64,000 nt of DNA from Agelaius tricolor. Taxonomy: Eukaryota > Chordata > Aves > Passeriformes > Icteridae. A model generated the notes under the pieces. That model was not told where the DNA came from. It did no database searches and was given only the letters and a program-made list of their open reading frames with translations. Below are positions 31,782 through 43,090 of the stretch, in pieces. Numbering within the stretch: the first letter of the stretch is position 1; each line of letters begins with the position of its first letter. Position numbers and translations under genes: made by a program. Location: the NCBI GenBank assembly GCA_023055355.1, contig JALJCS010000001.1, forward strand, positions 70,163,381 through 70,227,380. The letters run 5' to 3'.

Positions 31782-31862
31782 TCAAGAGTTCAGAGCCTTT
31801 AGCTTACACACCAGCTTGCTAAGCCTGGTATTTTCATCCTGCGTGAGCTGCAGCTGTTCCTG
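31782..31862 (-). CDS. Putative coiled-coil exon on the - strand, stop-interrupted
   Basis: The - strand acceptor aatttcttctttag is followed by QEQLQLTQDENTRLSKLVCK and then LKALNS before TGA. The heptad-like Leu/Gln/Glu pattern is a clear short coiled coil. After the TGA the same frame continues for 29 codons (KQNPQKAQLSAKLRDAAK...), again helix-like, as if a Trp (TGG) or other codon had become TGA. A coiled-coil exon fits the CCDC162 gene expected here, but identity is inferred from position. Antisense + frames are also open, so strand is not proven. Confidence 0.4.
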   Translation of the reverse strand, partial: QEQLQLTQDENTRLSKLVCKLKALNS

Positions 31863-32284
31863 CTAAAGAAGAAATTGTTAAGAGTAGACCTAAAAGGATT
31901 ATTTCCCCAGGAAGTAACATGGTTTGGAAGTAAACACAATTGCAAAAGCATGCAACTCTTTATATCACTTTTTAACTTTCAAATGCTCAAACTTTCCAGT
32001 ATAAACCAGTGCAGCCTTTGGCAATAAATTTCTATTACTGCATCTCTGGGGAAACAGGAAATGTGAATGGGAAAAAATTGAAGAAATTTAATCCCAGAAT
32101 GCAAGCAGTGAACCCCTCCAAAATGAAGCCCTCTTAATGGTAATGAACACTATTATGCCAAATGGGGATTCAGGTTCACACTATATTCATATACTTGGTC
32201 GACCCTAATTACAGTGTCCTCAGTAAAAACAAAATTAGTGGATTTGTGAAAAGGATAGTCACCAGTTTCCTCTTCATTGCTCCA

Positions 32285-32463
32285 AACAGACTTGCCCAGA
32301 GAAGCTGTGGATGCCCCAACCCTGGCAGTGCCCAAGGCCAGATTGGAAAAGGCCTTGAGCAACCTGGCCTAGTGGAAGGTGTCCCTGCCATGGGGGATTG
32401 GGACTGGAAGGTGTTTAGCGGGTTGGTGTCCCTTCCAACCCCTTAACATTCTATGATTCTATG
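32285..32463 (+). mobile_element. CR1 LINE 3' end with ATTCTATG tail
   Basis: The + strand reads as CR1 sense 3'UTR: GCCCAGAGAAGCTGTGGATG, CTTGAGCAACCTGGCCTAGTG, GAAGGTGTCCCTGCCATGGG, and the terminal repeat CATTCTATGATTCTATG. The complete 3' end makes the orientation certain. Confidence 0.93.
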
Positions 32464-32479
32464 TCTTCCTGCTGAAAAC

Positions 32480-33420
32480 TCTTACAGAGATTCTGGAGGA
32501 CTGCTGGAGGTTCTGGCCCTCCTGGCAGAAGTGTCTCTGCAGAGGTCTACCATTCAGTGCCCACTTACCTTCTTAGCCTTTGTGCCCCATATTAATTTTA
32601 TCTGCAGCTGGGCTTTGGCCTTCCTCATTTCACCACTTTGGGTCTGAACTCCAATACTCCAGCTCTGTGGCCTTCCCACATTTCTACTATTTGCAATCTC
32701 CCTTTTCATATTTCAGTTCCTCAAGAAGCTCCTTGCTAAGGCAAGCAAGGCCAAATTTCTGCTAAACTCCCTGGTCTTCTTGCATAACAGTGTAGCTGGT
32801 TATGAAATCTGAGTTTTATTTAAGAATCAATCAGTTTTCCTCTGCACTTTTCCTCTCTTGGCAGTCTTTCAGGGAATCTGCCTATCAATTCCCTAAATAA
32901 GTCACAGTCCACTCTCCTGAAGTCCCAAGTCCTAAGTCTGCAGCATAATTTTGCAACTTTCTCCTGATCCTGAAGTAATTTCACAGTCAATACAGCCTCA
33001 CATGGTTTTCCTTGTTTGTGAGCAGCAGAAGTAGGGATTTACCAGAGTTGGCTCTCAAGCATTTGCTCTTAAGATATTATCACTAATGCTACCCAGGAAC
33101 TGCCTCAGCTTTCACAGTGCTGTTTTCCCCTTCCAGTACATTTCCAGATGAACTCCAAGACATCAAATCAAAACCACTTTTCCCTGTCCCTCTTAGACAA
33201 ATCCATCTAATTTGTTCTCTTGACCAGGCAGACTGTCACAGGTTCCCCACCACAATCATTAATCTTCTCTAACACTCCTCCCTCCTCTGACCTTGACTCC
33301 TGGGCTGTCAGCAATGCCTCTGCACGCTCCCTCACAAGCTTTGTGCAGGGAATGAGCCCCTTACACAGAACACAATCCTCACTCCTCTTCTTCCCTGCTG
33401 ATCCTTCTTAAGCAGCCTGC
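32480..33420 (-). mobile_element. CR1 LINE internal (ORF2 upstream) fragment
   Basis: Landmarks such as CACAGTCCACTCTCCTGAAGT at 32905-32925, TTGTTTGTGAGCAGCAGAAG and GTTGGCTCTCAAGCATTTGC correspond, on the - strand, to the upstream part of CR1 ORF2. Frames are broken throughout. The fragment abuts an opposite-orientation CR1 3' end, so these are two insertions or one rearranged copy. Edges are approximate. Confidence 0.55.
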
Positions 33421-34316
33421 AAGCACTCCTGGCCGTGGTGCACAGCAGCCACCCAGTTCCCAAGGCTCTGCTCAAACACAGCCCTGTGCTGCATGTGAGC
33501 TCTCCACTCTGTGTGTCCACTGCATCTGCACACTGTCCCTTCCATGCCTGGGGACACCAAGGTCTCCCTGCAGCCTTCTCTTCCATTTCCACTGATTCCT
33601 TCTTTACTTCTGGCTATGCTCCCCTCCCAGGTACATTTGAGGTGCTGAAAGCCCTTCTCACCCTGATGGCACTGCAGTTATACCCTGCTTTGCAAGCTTC
33701 TCTGCTTGAGAGAGCTGCAGACATATTTGCTTTAGACAGAAGTATATTGCCATTATCCATTTGATCTCATTTGTATTCACTGGCTTACTACCATAATTTC
33801 AGCACAAATTGAACTTTGCTGAGGAGGAATATGTTTGACTATAAAAGAAATTGATCTGGAAGTTGCAGCTTGGAAATAACTTTCCAGGCTTTAGTTTATA
33901 ATTCCCAGAAGATCAGTTTTGGGGGCTCTTTTTCAAAACAAAAAGCTGAATTTATTTTTTATTCTAAATAACCACTAGTATGAAAAAGGATTCTGTCCCC
34001 ATTCTTTTATGTGACCAGCCTGCACAAGAAGAAGATAAAACTCCTAACAACACATTTATCAGTGTTACTGAAACACCACAGTCTCTTTCCCCTGCCCAGA
34101 AAAGGGACAATGGCAGTACATGAAAACATTGACATCATGACTGCATGTGTGTTCACATTTATACTTCCTCAGATCCAAGTCCAACCTCTCTGATGTTCAC
34201 CTGTGTAGAAAGCATGGTGGTGGTTTCATTCAGAACAGTTTGAAAGCAGAATTTTTAAGTGAGGACCCAATCCAATTCAAATACATGTAGTTATTCAGAT
34301 TCTAAGGGCCCAACAT

Positions 34317-34575
34317 TTTTGCTCTTGGAGCATAAACACGCAAAGATCCGTGATAGGAAGTCACAAATTAACAGAGTCTGGTAATGGATCACCTCCAGCT
34401 CTTCACCCAACCCCTGTCCCAGGCAGGATGCAGTAACAGCAGCAGCGAGCTCAACCAGCACATTATCCTTGTCTTTGCTTACTGACACACAGATGTATTT
34501 CCTTGCTTTAGAAAAATGTTCTTTCAAGTCACCATTATTTTCAGCGGAGTCAACCTTTTCCTTCAGATCCATCAC
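34317..34575 (-). CDS. Open frame with coding character on the - strand, unassigned exon
   Basis: Reads MDLKEKVDSAENNGDLKEHF, then a segment with YICVSVSKDKDNVLVELAAA and GLGEELEVIHYQTLL, ending near CSKSKN. Codon choice and the Val/Ala/Leu helix pattern look protein-like, and the frame includes CpG-containing codons. The upstream acceptor is weak and no consensus donor closes the frame before its stop at about 34291 (GTGAAG at about 34401 is one option). It could belong to the same - strand gene as neighbouring candidates. Confidence 0.3.
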
Positions 34576-35929
34576 ACTGTTGACTGGTCCCTTCTCACTT
34601 CACTGCTGATTTCAAGCACTGGTTGCTCAGTGCTAAGGCAATAGACATCTGACTTTCCCTGCAATTACAAACCTGTAAGAGATGGAGTGTGCACATATGG
34701 GAAAGCGATGCTCAGAAGATTTCAAAAGTCTCTCAACTACAACCAGATGGTCTTTCTTCTTTACTATTTTCCTAGAATCAATGTATCAGGAAGACAGAGC
34801 AATATTCTTCTTGCCTCCAGGCACTAAAAAAGTGGAATTTTAATTGTGTCATTTGCAGGCAATCTGTTGGCAGTCCTGGGATGTATGTATTTAATGGAAG
34901 TATCAGCACCATGGTGAAAAATCAGGCTCTCTGGTAAAAACTGGATTCACTCTCAAAACTGCAAAAGTAATCGCAAAATTCCTAGACTCACTATTGACAT
35001 TAATGGGCTCATGAACCATCAAATCAAAACTCTGAGGATCTGATGCAGGTAGTTGCTCTAGGGCCCCAATCAGGCCAGCTTTTATAGACTACATTGGGGT
35101 GTCTTGTTTTTGCAAAGTAATAACATATGCAGCCACAAAGAAATCAGTGCACTACTTGAAAACAAAGGCATTGTTAGACTGAGCAATACAATTATGCAGC
35201 AGACATAAAGTTTCCAAGAAAAATAATGCAGAATATTACAAGCTGAGGTATATCCAAAGTATTCCCTCTGCTATAACTAAAAAGAGCTTCCATCACTCTC
35301 TGTAATGTGGTACCTGTTCCATTGAGAATACATCTCTCTCAGAGAAGGTACATTATTTTTCCACCAGACATTTTTACAAGATGCTTCTAGCAGCAGGAGA
35401 CAAATGATTCACACATTCATCCACCTGGTACGCTGCAGCAATTTATTCCTTTGAGTGCTACACTTGTGGTGAGTTATACAGCAGAACAGAAACACTGATT
35501 GAGTACCCCCTCTTATTTTGTACTTTTAGATGGACAAAAGTCACATAAAGATTCTGCACTAGAGATTCATATTCATCCCTTACTTTACTAACCTGCTTTT
35601 TGAGACCAAGATTTTCTCTCAGTCATTGAGCTGGGCTCTGAGAGCAGTTATTTCCATAATCATCCCATGGCATGGCCCCACAATCTATCACAGCAGGGAA
35701 AGTGAATGAGCAAAGCTAGAGATGAGCAAATAGCACAGCCTAGGAGTAAACAATCCAGAGCTCAGAATATGCTCTGTGATACCTATTTAATTAGAGCAAG
35801 AATATTTTCCTAAATGAGTGGCTTGGTTAAAATAATCCTTTGATGATATGAAATAATCAATTTTGGTTTTCTCTGTTTGTTGAATAGAAATATTGACACC
35901 CTGGAAGCAGTAGGAAGTTCATGACCAAT

Positions 35930-36027
35930 TTTTGAAGGTGACAACTGCTTGAGCCGGAAGGTTGGACCAGATGACCCACTGTGGTTCTTTCCAACCTTAC
36001 CCATTCTGTAATTCTGCAATTCTGTGA
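35930..36027 (+). mobile_element. CR1 LINE 3' tail fragment
   Basis: GGTTGGACCAGATGACCCAC, TTCTTTCCAACCTTACCCAT and the tail ATTCTGTAATTCTGCAATTC mark a CR1 3' end in sense orientation. Confidence 0.88.
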
Positions 36028-36070
36028 AATGTGTAAATTTCATACATTATCTTAAAATGTCTGCTTCTAG

Positions 36071-36307
36071 TCATCAGGAAGGAAAGACCTCCTCACTGGT
36101 GGTTTGAGAGTTGACAGAATGAAATGTGTGCTGAAAACAGAGGAGGAGAAAGACTGGGGAGCTGGATTAGGGAATTCAATTTTTGGAGAAGATCCTGTAC
36201 CTGGTTCTGCTGCATCAGTGAGCCTGACCTCCCATAGCATAAAGTCCCCTGCCTCCAGAGACAAAGTTGGAACAACTGTGACCAAGCTTCCTTCAGCAAG
36301 CTGTGAG
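36071..36307. CDS. Exon-like segment open and splice-compatible on both strands
   Basis: On +, acceptor tgtctgcttctag and donor GAG/GTAATG enclose 79 open codons (SSGRKDLLTGGLRVDR..., ending LPSASCE), phase 0 at both ends. On -, acceptor cattacctcacag and donor CCA/GTGAGG enclose 68 open codons at 36097-36300 (LAEGSLVTVVPTLSLEAGDF..., ending STLKPP), also phase 0-0. Synteny favours the - strand reading as part of the CCDC162-like gene; the + reading cannot be excluded. The segment directly follows a CR1 tail. Confidence 0.35.
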
Positions 36308-36764
36308 GTAATGCATTTACCAGAACAAATATGCTCTTTCTGATAAGCTTGTACATACAGACCATTTAATATATGATAAAAACAATTGTATGTTCCATTT
36401 GTTGATATTTTGCGATCAAGCTGCCCTCAGAAAGGGCACACAGATTAGCACAAGTAGGAAGGTATGTGATAGAACTTAAACAGATTTAAATGGCAGTATT
36501 AAAATTTCACATAGGTAGGTCATTGCTAGGTATAAATGTTTGACCATTCTCATACCACTGAACAGCACTCTCAAGGAGATGAACACAATGCAGGGAAGGT
36601 AGAAGTCATTCCTAGCATATTATGCACCTCAGATAAGAAAGAGGCACAACTGCAGACTGTGGGCTCAGCCAACAGCACAGTCTGCTTCAAGGTTGCCTGG
36701 CACCTCTGCATGCCAGACCTAAGAAGTAAATGCTAATAGCTACACTGGGTTCTTGCTGAAATTT

Positions 36765-36850
36765 TCTGCAGGTTTTTTGTTGGTTGGTTGGTATTTTTTG
36801 GTTTGATTTTCTTTGGGTTTTTTGTTTGGTTTTGTTTGTTTGTTGCTGTT
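36765..36850 (+). repeat. Low-complexity TTTG/GGTT-rich tract
   Basis: Irregular runs of GGTTGGTTGG, TTTTTTG and TTTGTTTGTTTG. Simple sequence without coding content. Confidence 0.85.
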
Positions 36851-39500
36851 TTATATTACAAAGAACATTAGTAAGAGATTTAGCCCTGCTTAAAAATTCT
36901 GGTGATCTGTATTCAGAGCAGCACTAGCTTTCCTCTGATTTGGGTCTCTTTTTTCCAAAATCAGCAAAAAGCTTGTTGAATCCTAAGACTCTACTGGAGA
37001 TAACAGAACAACCCACGGGGTTCATATATGTTCTTTAGATACTTCGTTTTTCAACTATCTGCCATCCCATTTTAGCTGATCATGCCTGAACATTTCTTGT
37101 GGCTTCTGATAGCTCCTTGGAGCATCTGAGTTTGCTCTTCAGACCTGCAGTGGCCTCTGTGTATTGCTTTTGGATAGTGAGAAGTGGAACTGGGAGGGGG
37201 ATGTCTCTTCTGAGGTTGAAGCAAGCCCAGTGACATTAGGCAGCTGGTGACCACGGGCCACTTCCTTTGAGTACAACACAGGTGACACAAGGATTTGGTG
37301 GTGGTGGTGGGCTGGCAAAGTGGAAGGAGTCGGAGGAGACTCCACTGCTCACAGGCTACAGGGAGGTCCAAATGACTCCTCCTGTATCTTTCCATCCAGC
37401 TGAAACCTCACATGCATTTCTCATTTCTCTCTAACTTGAGCCTTTTCAAACATATGGAACAGGACAGTAAGTCAGGCAAGAAGGAATGTTGCCAAACAGA
37501 CAGTCTACAGAAAAGGATGTAGGAGAAAAAAAAAAAAGGAAAAGCATGAGAAAATGCAGCAAAAAAACCCTGATAAGAATCTGAGAGAAGAACTGAAATC
37601 ATGTGTTCAGTAATGAGACCAGATTAGAGTAGGAACCCAGGAACGAAATTAAAAGTGCAGGTGTTGTAACTCTGCTGTGCAAACATCCTTGAAACCCAAG
37701 CAGTCTTGTCCCTACTGTAGGTTTCTGTAGAAGCTGACATGCCTGCAGCAGTGGAGTTTGTGTTAATGGAGCCCTGCCTCCAAGTCAGCTAACAGATGAC
37801 ATGGATGTCACGATTCCACAAGATAGCATTTCTGATTTATTGGCTGGGTTTACTTCTTTTCAAAATTCCACCCACACATAGTAGCTATCCTAAAACACAC
37901 AACTGAAGCTGCACGGCTCAGAGCTCCAGAGTAGCTGGTTCTGCAACCATATCTGCAGAATATCTCGTACTGACCCTGCAGTGCCTGACCCATTTCTGCT
38001 TTTCTGTTTTCTGTCTCAGTCAATGTACAGGACTGAACTGCTCTGGGACAATGCCTTGTGAAAAGAAGAGACCCAGGAGTAGAAGTTCAAGTTACAAGGT
38101 TACCAGTGTAAAATCCATTGTGCACATGAACTGTGGAGCAGCAGGCCACTATCCCTGCCTTCAGGTTATCTTTGTTTCACCAAAGACAGTTGGTGATAGT
38201 TTCAGCCTGTCCTTCTGGCATGACTAAGCAGCAGCCCCAGAGCCTCCGTGCCTTCCTTCTCAAAGGCTGTCACCATGTGTCTGTGCAGTGGGACTCTGTC
38301 CCAGCTGGGACCACTCAGTGCTGCCACTCAATGGAACACCATCACCAATTTGTGTCAGAGTTGTGTCACCTGGGCTGCCACCTCCTTCCACTGTGTGCAG
38401 CTCCTGAAGCAAAGCACGGAGATGCAGTGACTGTGCTTGTGCAGCCCAGCTCCCCTTCAACAACTTCCCAGCCAGACAGCTTGGCTTCAATTTTTACTTA
38501 GCAACTGCCTCCCACCTGGAGAAACCACCTTCTCCTGCTCTCAGATCAATGCTCTGAACATACTTCTTAGTTTTGGTAAAGTAAATGATGCTAAATGATT
38601 TCACAAATCATGGAATGGGGCTCTAAGTTGCTGCACTCTCTGGCTGTGATGACACAGCCCAGTACAGTGAAACACTGCTGTAAATGACTTTTTTAAAAAT
38701 AACCTAGGCAAACAAAATAAGAAACCCTGTGGGTGGCCTGAGTCACAAGAGCTGCTATGTACAACATGCATCAAAATGAAATATGGTCACTTTATTGTAA
38801 ATAAAGTGCTTCTGCAATACCAAAATGAAGCAAAATCAAATCATTCAATGTAAAAGTTTGTGCCCAACCTACAATTTCAATGAACTAACGGAAAACAGAT
38901 TTGTCATTTTTTTGACTGGTTCTAGCTGCAACTGTATAATGCTGTTTTTTCCAATTAAAACTAAAAGAGAATTTTCAGTAAAGAAATTAAATCACCACCA
39001 CAGAAACTGACTGGATTGCAGCCGGGCCCCAACATCCCTTCTTTCACTGAAAAATGTGGTTTGTGTTGTTTGTGTTTTTTACCAGAAGTGGTCATACTTT
39101 CTTTTTTTTTTTTTCAGATTTCCCTGAAAGAAACTAATTCTGCTTCCTAACATCATGACTGACCCCTGATTTAGCAATGACTCAGGAAGAAGAGTTCCCA
39201 CTACTGACTCTCTGAATAAGGTCCTGCAATCCTGCATTGCAGTTGCATATAAGCCTCCAGCCCTAACTCATCTTCACATTATTACAGTCCTGAGAGCTGA
39301 AATAAACCTGTCAGAAGGCAGCTGGGCACTGCATAAATTTGCTGCCAATGCTGCAAATTACAAACCAACATAATCTACATCTAAGCTCATAATCTCAAGA
39401 AATGTGTTTCTCTTTTAGGTCACTGATTGACAAGAGCTTTAAGAAATAAAGCTGTAAACATGATTTAGCTGTTGCTTAGCTAGAAATGCAGAGTATTTAC

Positions 39501-39610
39501 CTCTGTATCTGATTCTTGGTGGTTATCCATCAACCTTTGAACAACTGTTTCGACTATCTGGGGGAGTACAACTGAGACATTTTCTTGCTTTACCCTGTGT
39601 TTCCAGAGCT
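39501..39610 (-). CDS. Well-bounded - strand exon (CCDC162-like by synteny)
   Basis: The best-formed exon after CD164. On the - strand, a strong acceptor (ttgttttctccctctctccctgcag) and a strong donor (GAG/GTAAAT) enclose 110 nt. The open frame reads (x)LWKHRVKQENVSVVLPQIVE, then TVVQRLMDNHQESDTE, entering in phase 1 and leaving in phase 0. It is helical and charged, with a Val/Leu pattern. Position and orientation match the gene that lies tail-to-tail with CD164 in mammals (CCDC162), but no family motif confirms it. Confidence 0.5.
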
Positions 39611-40390
39611 CTGCAGGGAGAGAGGGAGAAAACAAAACAAATAAACAAAAAATCCAGAATAAAACCACACATCAGAGGCTATCACTGTCACAAAATATCG
39701 ATCCTTCAGTAATCCCTGGGATTTGACACTGGGTGTGCTTTATAGCTTAGTGCTTCTCAGCTTTCCCAAAATGTTTACAGCAAAAAGTAAATGTCATTGC
39801 AAACAGATTGCAAAGCCTCTGTTGAGCAGCAATATCAAATTCATTCTGGTATCAAAGCCAAAATGCAATTTCATTACAGACCAGTTCTGTCAATAATGAC
39901 CTGGCCCACAGTTGTATATTGGAGTTCTCTGTAAATATTGAGAAAAGAATATGGCTTTTGTTTGGAACTGAGCATTTATGTACACTAATTACAACAAGGA
40001 GTCACAGTAGGTCACATTTTTCATACCTTTTATTTCCTCTTTGTCTTTGTTTTACTATCTGTGTCCGTGAATACTCAAATTGCCCACATCCATGCAGTAA
40101 TTGTACTAACATGACATACCTAAAATACTAAAAATTCTGACATTTTAATTGCTATGCTATGCCTAACATATTAACACTCTAACGCAAAGGAGTAGAGAAA
40201 TAATTTCCTATCAGTCCAATTCAGCCTGCCTGCAAACTCCAGTGGGGAGCTGACAGCAAATGCATTGACACACAGGACGAGGCTTTGCTGCCTTTATGCA
40301 ACAAGGCTACTTTTCCCCAAGAAAATTTATTGAACTCCCATATTCCCCTGAGAGGGTATCTTAATTTTCCTGACCAGAGGGGAGAGCTAC

Positions 40391-40532
40391 TCTTGTCTGA
40401 CTTTTTCAGATGTCACTAGAGTCATCTTCTGATTTATTTTCTTCTGCACATCATGGATCATGTGGATTTTGGGGCTTTCCAGAAGCTTTTTGAAACTAGA
40501 ATCAAGGTTAATACTTAGCTTTTGCTTTATCT
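40391..40532 (-). CDS. Putative - strand exon upstream of the 39.5-kb exon
   Basis: The - strand acceptor gttgctgtattaactgcatag leads into (x)IKQKLSINLDSSFKKLLE, then PKIHMIHDVQKKINQKM and TSEKVRQ. A weak donor (GA/GTAGCT) precedes an in-frame TAG at 40387-40389. Lys/Gln-rich helical composition resembles the neighbouring candidate exons. The donor phase (2) does not match the acceptor phase (1) of the 39.5-kb exon, so another exon, a different donor or decay is implied. Confidence 0.38.
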
Positions 40533-41562
40533 CTATGCAGTTAATACAGCAACTTGCTAGCAAAAAGTAGCAGACTAAACCAAAATAATTTTCTTGCCAC
40601 AGAATTTCAGAATACAGAATTTTCCTATAGAATATCAAGGTTAATATTATTTGTGGGTGACTGTATGCCTAGGGCTGTGCCACAAACACTCTGGACAGGG
40701 CCAGGTTTCACTGCTGCTTTGGGCTCTCCCAGGACCAAGACCTGGTGCCACACGGCAGAGGTGACATTTCAGAGTCTCCAGGGTCACTCACATCTGCCAG
40801 AGCTCCCCTCCTGAGAGACCCCATGGGCCCCTGCTGAACTTCACTTACCAAAACCTCCTCTTCGTGCCTGTCTGACTGTGGCTTTTGTGGCTGGGCACAG
40901 TACCAGAATCACTGAGATATGGATATTTCACACATTCTCTCTCAAAATTACTGTGTTTGCATTTCCTGACCTTGGACCTTGACTTTCTTCTGTCTTCCCC
41001 TGCCCCTGTCCCCAGTCCATGCAGAATGTGGTTAATTCTCAGCTCACTGCCTCAGCCCCACTCGACCTACAAGTGGGTCAGGATTGTCTGTCTCTTCTTT
41101 GCTGGTCCTGCCTTACCACAAGGTTCAATCTCTCCAAGTTTATAATAACACAAAACTAAAAGTGAGGGGAAGAAACAAAGGGGTCAAGCACGTAAAACAG
41201 GGAAATTTGGTCACTGGTAAGAACATGTCTATCAAATACACCAAGAAACTCTGTCCAGCTCCTATCCCTGCTCTCCCTGGTATCTGTTGATGGCTTTGCT
41301 AAGTGCTTCTGAGAGCCAAGGCAGACAATCATTGTGCTCTTGGAAACGGGAGGCATTAGCAAGCCACATCCCTCGTTGCAGTTTATGGCTTTAATCAAGA
41401 AGCATTTTAAACACTTTGTGGCATGACACAAAGGTCAGCACAGAGCACAGAGGGAATTAGAGAGCTCTTATCTGTGATAGGAGATGGGTGGGGATTTGAA
41501 GAGGGGAAACAGCAGGATTTTTGAATCCAGTACATTTAGCAGATTGCCTGCTGTGAAAGAGC

Positions 41563-41950
41563 ATAGCACTGCCTCAACATTGTTCCCTCCACACCTTGTG
41601 CTGCTACTCCTTGGCCATATAATGACCACCTCAGCAAAAGGCTGCTTTTCCTGCTTCACTTAGGGTCAGGGTTACACTTAGGGTAAGGGTTGAAAGAAGC
41701 ACAAAGCCCAGAGCTCCAGGAACACTGGAACTACAAAAGGCATGCCAAGGTCAGCACAGCACTGCCCCAGTGTTGGTCCTTTCACACCATGCTCTGTGGA
41801 ACCACCCAGGTGCTGAGTACCTCGCCCTTAGCAAAGGGCTCCACGTAGGGCTAGGGTTTAAAAACCCATAAAGCTTAGACCTTCAGGGAAACTGAAACTA
41901 TAAAAGGCACACCAAGTGTAGCATGGTGCTACCCCAACATTTCTCTCTCC
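41563..41950 (-). repeat. Telomere-motif tandem repeat, inverted array (about two units)
   Basis: Read on the - strand this matches the 54.1-54.9 kb array: a GTGTGGAGGGAACAATGTTG block, the GGCATGCCTTTTGTAGTT block, CCTGGAGCTCTGGGCTTTGT, then degenerate CCCTTACCCTAAG and CCCTGACCCTAAG motifs and a GAAAAGCAGCCTTT block. On + the telomere-like pieces appear as CTTAGGGTCAGGG and CTTAGGGTAAGGG. The array stops exactly where an LTR begins. Confidence 0.82.
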
Positions 41951-42657
41951 TGTCTTGGTTTAAAAGACAGGTGTCTGCCAAGAAAAGTGAGAACTGTCCT
42001 GAAATGGACCATATGACCCCTTTCCTCCAAATTACTACAATTACGAATTTATGGCACCTTCAGCTAAACATACAGGAAAAGGAATAACAGTTCTTTACTA
42101 GTTTATCGTGTATAACAAGGCAAACAAACAAGAACAGCAGCAGCAGCACAAACAGAGCCACAAACCTGGTCCCAGCGCTCCGCCTGCCGCAGGCGCTTCC
42201 CCTTCGGTGCAGTTCCGGTCCCAGCCAGGAGGGGCGCCGCTGGCTCCCGGCCGGGCAGGGCGGCCGCAGTGATTCCCCCGCGCCAGCAGGGGGCGCTGCG
42301 GCCTGAGCGCGGCCGCCTCACCGCGGGCGGTAATGGCGGCTCAGTCGTGAGGGAGAAAGAGAGCATGGCTCCCTTTGCAAACTCATAGGGAGCAGCCGGG
42401 TTCAGTGCCACTCCCGGTGGTTAAAGAGACTGTAGCAGGAACCTCAGAGTGGCAGCTGGAACAGCAGAGGTGAGCAGACCCCTGAGGCTGTAAATTGAAT
42501 TGTAGCACTAACTCCAAATCAGTGGCAGAAGCAGAAGTAGCTGAGGGTCCTGGCAGACACAGGGCATCAGCTAAAGTGTAGCAAAAACCCCAAAGCAGCG
42601 TCAGAGAATAGCAGGGCTGGGCAGGGGATTGCTGCTTTTCACAGCTCACCATGATGG
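41951..42657 (+). mobile_element. LTR of an endogenous retrovirus (ERVL-like, passerine type)
   Basis: Begins TGTCTTGGTTTAAAAGACAG, with further landmarks TGAAATGGACCATATGACCC and GGAATAACAGTTCTTTACTA. These features are recalled from abundant passerine ERVL-type LTRs. A GC-rich inner part (42170-42350) contains a CAGGGGGCGCTGCGG (CTCF-like) motif. No retroviral coding frame is attached. The 3' edge is not certain. Confidence 0.6.
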
Positions 42658-42658
42658 T

Positions 42659-43090
42659 TTGTGGAGGAATAGAATGTAAGAAAATAGTGCAGAAGGTAAT
42701 CTCAAACCTGAGGAGTTGCAGCTGTACTAATCACCAAAGATTAGGAACAGGCCTGCTCTTAATAGGCCACAGCTGTGTCCCATAAGAAGAGGAGTGCTAC
42801 AAAAGAATGGGTTAGCTAGGTGAGGAGAGAGTTGGAGTTTGTTGGTTGTGCTCTGAGGAAGGAGTTAGTGTTGCAAGGACCTGCCCATGAGCCGTCACAG
42901 AGAAGGTATGGGACTTCTGTGGCATGATGACAACAATGGCTGGTCCTGGTGATGCTGCTTGGGTTTTTTTGCTTTTTTTGTTTTGTTTTGTTTTTGGTTT
43001 TTTTTTTTTTTGTTTTTGTTTTTCCTTTTGTATTTCCTCTGTATTCTTTGCACATATATTTGTAGCTCTGTAGCCTATTGTATTAGTGAC
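42659..43090 (+). mobile_element. LTR-like repeat, copy 1 of a family also at 51.0 kb
   Basis: Starts TGTGGAGGAATAGAATGTAA and shares ordered blocks with 51004-51365: GAGTTGCA, GATTAGGA.CAGGCCTG, TTAA.AGGCCACA, then a TATA-like ACAAAAGA, followed by a GAGAGTTGGAGT block. TG start and central TATA-like box suggest an LTR with promoter. Contains a long T-rich tract (42965-43025). The 3' edge is uncertain. Confidence 0.55.
42965..43025 (+). repeat. T-rich low-complexity tract
   Basis: Long T runs broken by single G or C residues, within or at the end of the LTR-like repeat. Encodes only Lys/Thr-type frames on the - strand. Confidence 0.9.
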
